Assembly (NCBI GenBank): GCA_904501915.1
Contig: CAJGCV010000083.1
Span: 1 to 7,897, forward strand
Origin: an uncultured Akkermansia sp.
GTDB lineage: Bacteria; Verrucomicrobiota; Verrucomicrobiia; Verrucomicrobiales; Akkermansiaceae
Direction: 5' to 3'
DNA length: 7,897 nucleotides
Shown here: in pieces, positions 5,586-7,897 of the stretch
How positions within the stretch are numbered: position 1 is the stretch's first letter
Layout: every line of letters starts with the position of its first letter
Notes under the pieces: model-generated
The model's input: the letters and a program-made list of their open reading frames with translations, nothing else
Databases searched by the model: none
What the model was told of the DNA's origin: nothing
Translations under genes and position numbers: made by a program

Positions 5586-6560
5586 ATGCGATTCCTCACA
5601 GGATTACAGCCCAGCGGTCAGCTTCACATCGGCAACTATTTCGGAGCGATTGAACCCGCCGTGCGGTTGCAGGAAAAAGGAGAAGCGTTCTACTTCATTG
5701 CCAATTACCACGCCATGACCACCATGGAAAGTGCAGAGAAGCTGCGCGACAATACACGCGGACTGGCGGTGGATTTTCTGGCATGCGGGCTCGACCCGCA
5801 GAAGGCGGTTTTCTTTGCGCAATCAGCCGTACCGGAGGTGAATGAGCTGGCATGGATACTTTCCACCCTGTGCCCCATGGGGCTGCTGGAGCGTTGCCAC
5901 TCATACAAGGACAAGGTGGCCAAGGGGTTTGCCGCCAGCCATGCGCTGTTTGCTTACCCAGCCCTCATGGCGGCAGATATTCTACTGTATGATTCCGACG
6001 CCGTGCCCGTGGGCAAGGACCAGAAGCAACACCTGGAGGTAACGCGTGACCTGGCAGGCAAGATAAACGATGCCTTTGGCGAAGGTTTGCTGAAGATGCC
6101 CGAAGCCATCATCAGCGAAGCCACGGCCGTAGTTCCCGGGCTGGATGGGCAGAAAATGAGCAAAAGCTACGGCAACACTCTGCCCATTTTCGGCGAAGAA
6201 AAGCCCTTACGCAAACTCATTAACAAAAAGGTGGTGACGGATGCCACCCCGCTTGAAGACCCGAAGCCCACGGAGAATTCCATCATCCTGGCTCTCTACA
6301 AACTCTTTGCCTCGCCGGAGCAATACCAGGCCATGGTGGATGCGCACCATGCCGGCGGTGTCGGCTACGGGCAGTTCAAGAAGGACCTCTTTGAGGCATA
6401 TTGGGAATACTTCCGCGCAGCGCGAGAGAAGCGAGAGTGGATTCTCGCACACCCGGAATACGTGGACGATGTGCTGAATACCGGTGCTGCCCGCGCCCGT
6501 GAGGAAGCCGCCAAGGTGCTCACACGCGTGCGCCAGGCCGTTGGCCTCGGATGGATATAA
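5586..6560 (+). CDS. trpS: Tryptophan--tRNA ligase
   Basis: This class I aminoacyl-tRNA synthetase activates tryptophan with ATP and charges tRNA-Trp in the cytoplasm. It has 324 residues, within the usual bacterial range of about 325-350. TGLQPSGQLHIGNY (5-18) carries the HIGH-type motif HIGN at 14-17. DILLYDSDAVPVGKDQKQHLE (131-151) is the tryptophan-site block with the GxDQxxHxE pattern, and KMSKS at 190-194 is the second ATP motif. The C-terminal helical anticodon-binding region (about 210-320) is complete. The ATG at 5586 gives the standard start a few residues before TGLQPSG. The upstream spacer is AC-rich without a Shine-Dalgarno site. It is probably co-transcribed with the thioredoxin-like gene and ends near a bidirectional terminator shared with fabD. 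Confidence 0.97.
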   Translation: MRFLTGLQPSGQLHIGNYFGAIEPAVRLQEKGEAFYFIANYHAMTTMESAEKLRDNTRGLAVDFLACGLDPQKAVFFAQSAVPEVNELAWILSTLCPMGLLERCHSYKDKVAKGFAASHALFAYPALMAADILLYDSDAVPVGKDQKQHLEVTRDLAGKINDAFGEGLLKMPEAIISEATAVVPGLDGQKMSKSYGNTLPIFGEEKPLRKLINKKVVTDATPLEDPKPTENSIILALYKLFASPEQYQAMVDAHHAGGVGYGQFKKDLFEAYWEYFRAAREKREWILAHPEYVDDVLNTGAARAREEAAKVLTRVRQAVGLGWI

Positions 6561-6563
6561 ATG

Positions 6564-6591
6564 ATTTACGATTTTTGATTTACGATTTACG
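6564..6591. repeat. Four tandem copies of a 7-bp unit, ATTTACG
   Basis: Starting three bases after the trpS stop, ATTTACG, ATTTTTG, ATTTACG, ATTTACG fill exactly 28 bases, with one variant copy. It lies between the stop and the terminator, so it would be in the trpS 3' untranslated region. Seven-base periodic repeats change length by slippage; nothing shows a function. The plus-strand frame through it gives a low-complexity LRFLIYDLR peptide that I do not call a gene. Confidence 0.75.
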
Positions 6592-6644
6592 AAAAAAATC
6601 AGTCACTCAGGCCGAATGTCAGGCGGTTGGACTCTTGCTTCTTA

Positions 6645-6683
6645 CAACAAAAAAGCCCTGCAATCCGCAGGGCTTTTTTGTTG
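6645..6683. terminator. Bidirectional terminator between convergent trpS and fabD
   Basis: CAACAAAAAAGCCCTGC (6645-6661) is the perfect reverse complement of 6667-6683, with a five-base loop AATCC. The GC core GCCCTGC/GCAGGGC is flanked by six A on one side and six T on the other, so it works as an intrinsic terminator on both strands. It lies 84 bases past the trpS stop and 16 bases past the fabD stop. Confidence 0.95.
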
Positions 6684-6699
6684 CTGTAATTGAGGTGGT

Positions 6700-7626
6700 T
6701 TACAAGGTCTTGAGTTCAGCCACGGCAGCTTCAAGGGAAGCAATATCCTGGATAGAAATGACCTTGGCTTCCTTGCAGATGCGACTCATCATGCCGGCAA
6801 GTGTGTTGCCGGGGCCCATTTCGATGAAGAGGCGTTCACCTTTATCGATGAGGTCCTGCATGCAGGCAGCCCAGCGCACAGAACCGCATACCTGTTCGCC
6901 CAGCATGGCGCGCACATCATCCGGTCCGGTGACGGTGCGGGCTTCGTAGTTGCAGTAAACGGGAACGACCGGGGTGACCATGGGGGTAGCCTCCAGCTCG
7001 GGGCGCAGAGCGGTCTGGGCGCTCTTCATGAAGCGGCTGTGGTAGGCTCCTGCCACGTTGAGCTTCTTGGCAATCTTGATACCGGCGGCCTTGGCCCCGG
7101 CAACGGCCTTGTCAACACCTTCAACAGAACCGGAAACCACCGTCTGCCCGGGGCAGTTGTAATTGGCTACGTCAATATCACACTCAGCGGCGAGATTTGC
7201 CACGGCTTCATCACTGCCGCCAATCATGGCGGCCATGGTGCTGGGAGCCGCCTGGCAAGCTTCCTCCATGAGAGCGCCGCGCTTCTGAACGAGTTTAAGA
7301 CCGTCCTCCATGCTGAACGTGCCAGCTGCAGCGTGGGCGGTGAATTCGCCCAGGGAAAGACCGGCTGCTGCCACGGGTTCAATATCCACCAGGCTGCTGA
7401 GCACCTTGTAAATGGCCAGACCATGCAGGAAGAGAGCCGGCTGGCAGTTGCAGGTGCGGGTCAGTTCATCATCCGGGCCTTCAAACATCACCTTTGTGAG
7501 CGGATAACCCAGCGCTGCGTCTGCGGCATCCATCATCTCGCGAGCCGCGGGATATGCTTCATAAAAATCCTTACCCATGCCCACTTTCTGGGCACCCTGA
7601 CCGGGGAAAAGAAGTACTGCTTTCAT
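6700..7626 (-). CDS. fabD: Malonyl-CoA:acyl-carrier-protein transacylase
   Basis: FabD moves malonyl groups from CoA to acyl carrier protein, supplying the extender unit for type II fatty-acid synthesis. The protein has 308 residues, matching the family. LFPGQGAQ (6-13) provides the oxyanion glutamine. GLSLGE (89-94) holds the nucleophile S91, R116 lies in QKRG, H196 in GAYHSRFM completes the Ser-His pair, and Q161 lies in NCPGQTVVSG. IEMGPGNTL (268-276) is the conserved C-terminal loop. I chose the ATG at 7626 because KAVLLFPGQG follows it directly, as in other FabD proteins. An upstream ATG at 7647 would add MAPVDFT, but that is only about seven bases from the predicted transcription start. 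No Shine-Dalgarno site precedes either. It stands alone here, convergent with trpS; other fab genes are not in view. Confidence 0.96.
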   Translation of the reverse strand: MKAVLLFPGQGAQKVGMGKDFYEAYPAAREMMDAADAALGYPLTKVMFEGPDDELTRTCNCQPALFLHGLAIYKVLSSLVDIEPVAAAGLSLGEFTAHAAAGTFSMEDGLKLVQKRGALMEEACQAAPSTMAAMIGGSDEAVANLAAECDIDVANYNCPGQTVVSGSVEGVDKAVAGAKAAGIKIAKKLNVAGAYHSRFMKSAQTALRPELEATPMVTPVVPVYCNYEARTVTGPDDVRAMLGEQVCGSVRWAACMQDLIDKGERLFIEMGPGNTLAGMMSRICKEAKVISIQDIASLEAAVAELKTL

Positions 7627-7660
7627 AGTAAAATCAACCGGCGCCATGCCGTTAACCTGT

Positions 7661-7689
7661 AGCATACACTCAAGCTGGAGTCAGGTCAA
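7661..7689 (-). promoter_or_regulatory. Sigma-70-type promoter of fabD
   Basis: On the minus strand TTGACC (7689-7684) and TATGCT (7666-7661) are separated by exactly 17 bases, matching 5 of 6 and 4 of 6 consensus positions. The expected start near 7654 gives a leader of about 28 bases to the ATG at 7626. Confidence 0.65.
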
Positions 7690-7760
7690 GCAAATTTGGC
7701 TTGTGGTGGCTGTTTTGCGCCTGTTTCAGATTTGCTGACTCATTCTGCCAGTCAAATGGG

Positions 7761-7788
7761 AATTTGAAGGGCAATAGCCCTTCAAATT
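7761..7788. repeat. 12-bp perfect hairpin bordering the hairpin array
   Basis: AATTTGAAGGGC (7761-7772) and GCCCTTCAAATT (7777-7788) pair perfectly around AATA. It has a longer stem, a larger loop and no ATTTCAT-like heptamer, so it differs from the units that follow three bases later. It may mark the array boundary. No T-run follows on either strand. Confidence 0.8.
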
Positions 7789-7791
7789 TGC

Positions 7792-7897
7792 ACCTGTGCG
7801 AAGCGCAGGTATTTCGTCCTTTGCGCAGCAAAGGAATTCATCCACTGCAAAGCAGTGGTTTCTTCCGCCGGTACGGCGGATTTCATACTCGCGCAGC
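7792..7897. repeat. Tandem array of variable 3-nt-loop hairpins with conserved ATTTCAT spacers, cut by the window end
   Basis: Four complete hairpins and the start of a fifth follow each other. (1) ACCTGTGC-GAA-GCGCAGGT, 7792-7810, one G-T pair. (2) TCCTTTGC-GCA-GCAAAGGA, 7817-7835. (3) CCACTGC-AAA-GCAGTGG, 7842-7858. (4) TCCGCCG-GTA-CGGCGGA, 7864-7880. (5) ACTCGC-GCA-GC..., 7887 to the edge. Loop centres are at 7801, 7826, 7850, 7872 and 7894, a spacing of 22-25. The spacers ATTTCGT, AATTCAT, TTTCTT and ATTTCAT share one consensus. Stem sequences are unrelated between units yet stay paired. It is not a CRISPR: repeats of 20-40 bases are absent and the units are palindromic. Direction of transcription is unknown; on the minus strand the spacers read ATGAAAT. 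Confidence 0.85.

Noticed and set aside
6551..6949. 132-codon plus-strand frame after trpS
   Set aside because: It starts inside trpS, runs through the heptamer repeat and the terminator, and then lies antisense to fabD.
7782..7886. 34-codon minus-strand frame through the hairpin array, starting at an ATG within a spacer
   Set aside because: The conserved features are hairpins and spacers at 22-25 base intervals, not multiples of three, and the peptide has no recognisable feature.
7792..7897. CRISPR array
   Set aside because: The constant part is only about 7 bases, the variable parts are palindromes, and no cas gene is visible.

Overview
The window looks like a piece of a chromosome from a Verrucomicrobiota bacterium, probably Akkermansia-like. 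The clues are a PEP-CTERM secreted protein ending in a PEPST / hydrophobic / RRRRK tail, a YbeY with a variant metal motif, and mostly weak or absent Shine-Dalgarno sites. The taxon is an inference. The content is mainly housekeeping genes separated by decayed and non-coding DNA.

Left part (1-2572): the 3' part of a tRNA-Lys(TTT) and a complete tRNA-Glu(CTC) end at a strong terminator. Next comes a minus-strand ankyrin-repeat gene broken by several frameshifts (about 188-836). A minus-strand PEP-CTERM protein gene follows, with its own terminator. About 800 bases (1777-2572) then hold no supportable gene, but contain two near-identical copies of a palindromic element about 140 bases apart.

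Middle (2573-4839): a short six-helix formate/nitrite-transporter-family protein (minus) diverges from a conserved-looking 165-residue protein of unknown function (plus), which ends at a terminator. Immediately after it lie tadA (tRNA A34 deaminase) and ybeY (rRNA maturation), overlapping by 17 bases, so this is a translation-linked unit.

Right part (4840-7897): a good promoter drives a thioredoxin-like lipoprotein that lacks the second active-site cysteine. trpS lies 29 bases downstream of it. trpS and the convergent fabD share a 17-bp-stem bidirectional terminator, with a 7-bp tandem repeat just after the trpS stop. fabD has a clear promoter on its upstream side.

The most unusual structure is at the right edge. 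From about 7792 to the window end there is a regular array of short perfect hairpins. Stem sequences differ from unit to unit but always pair, loops are 3 nt, and the units are separated by a conserved ATTTCAT-like heptamer every 22-25 bases. A longer 12-bp hairpin precedes it. The array runs out of the window. Its logic is the reverse of a CRISPR: the spacer is constant and the palindromic unit is variable.
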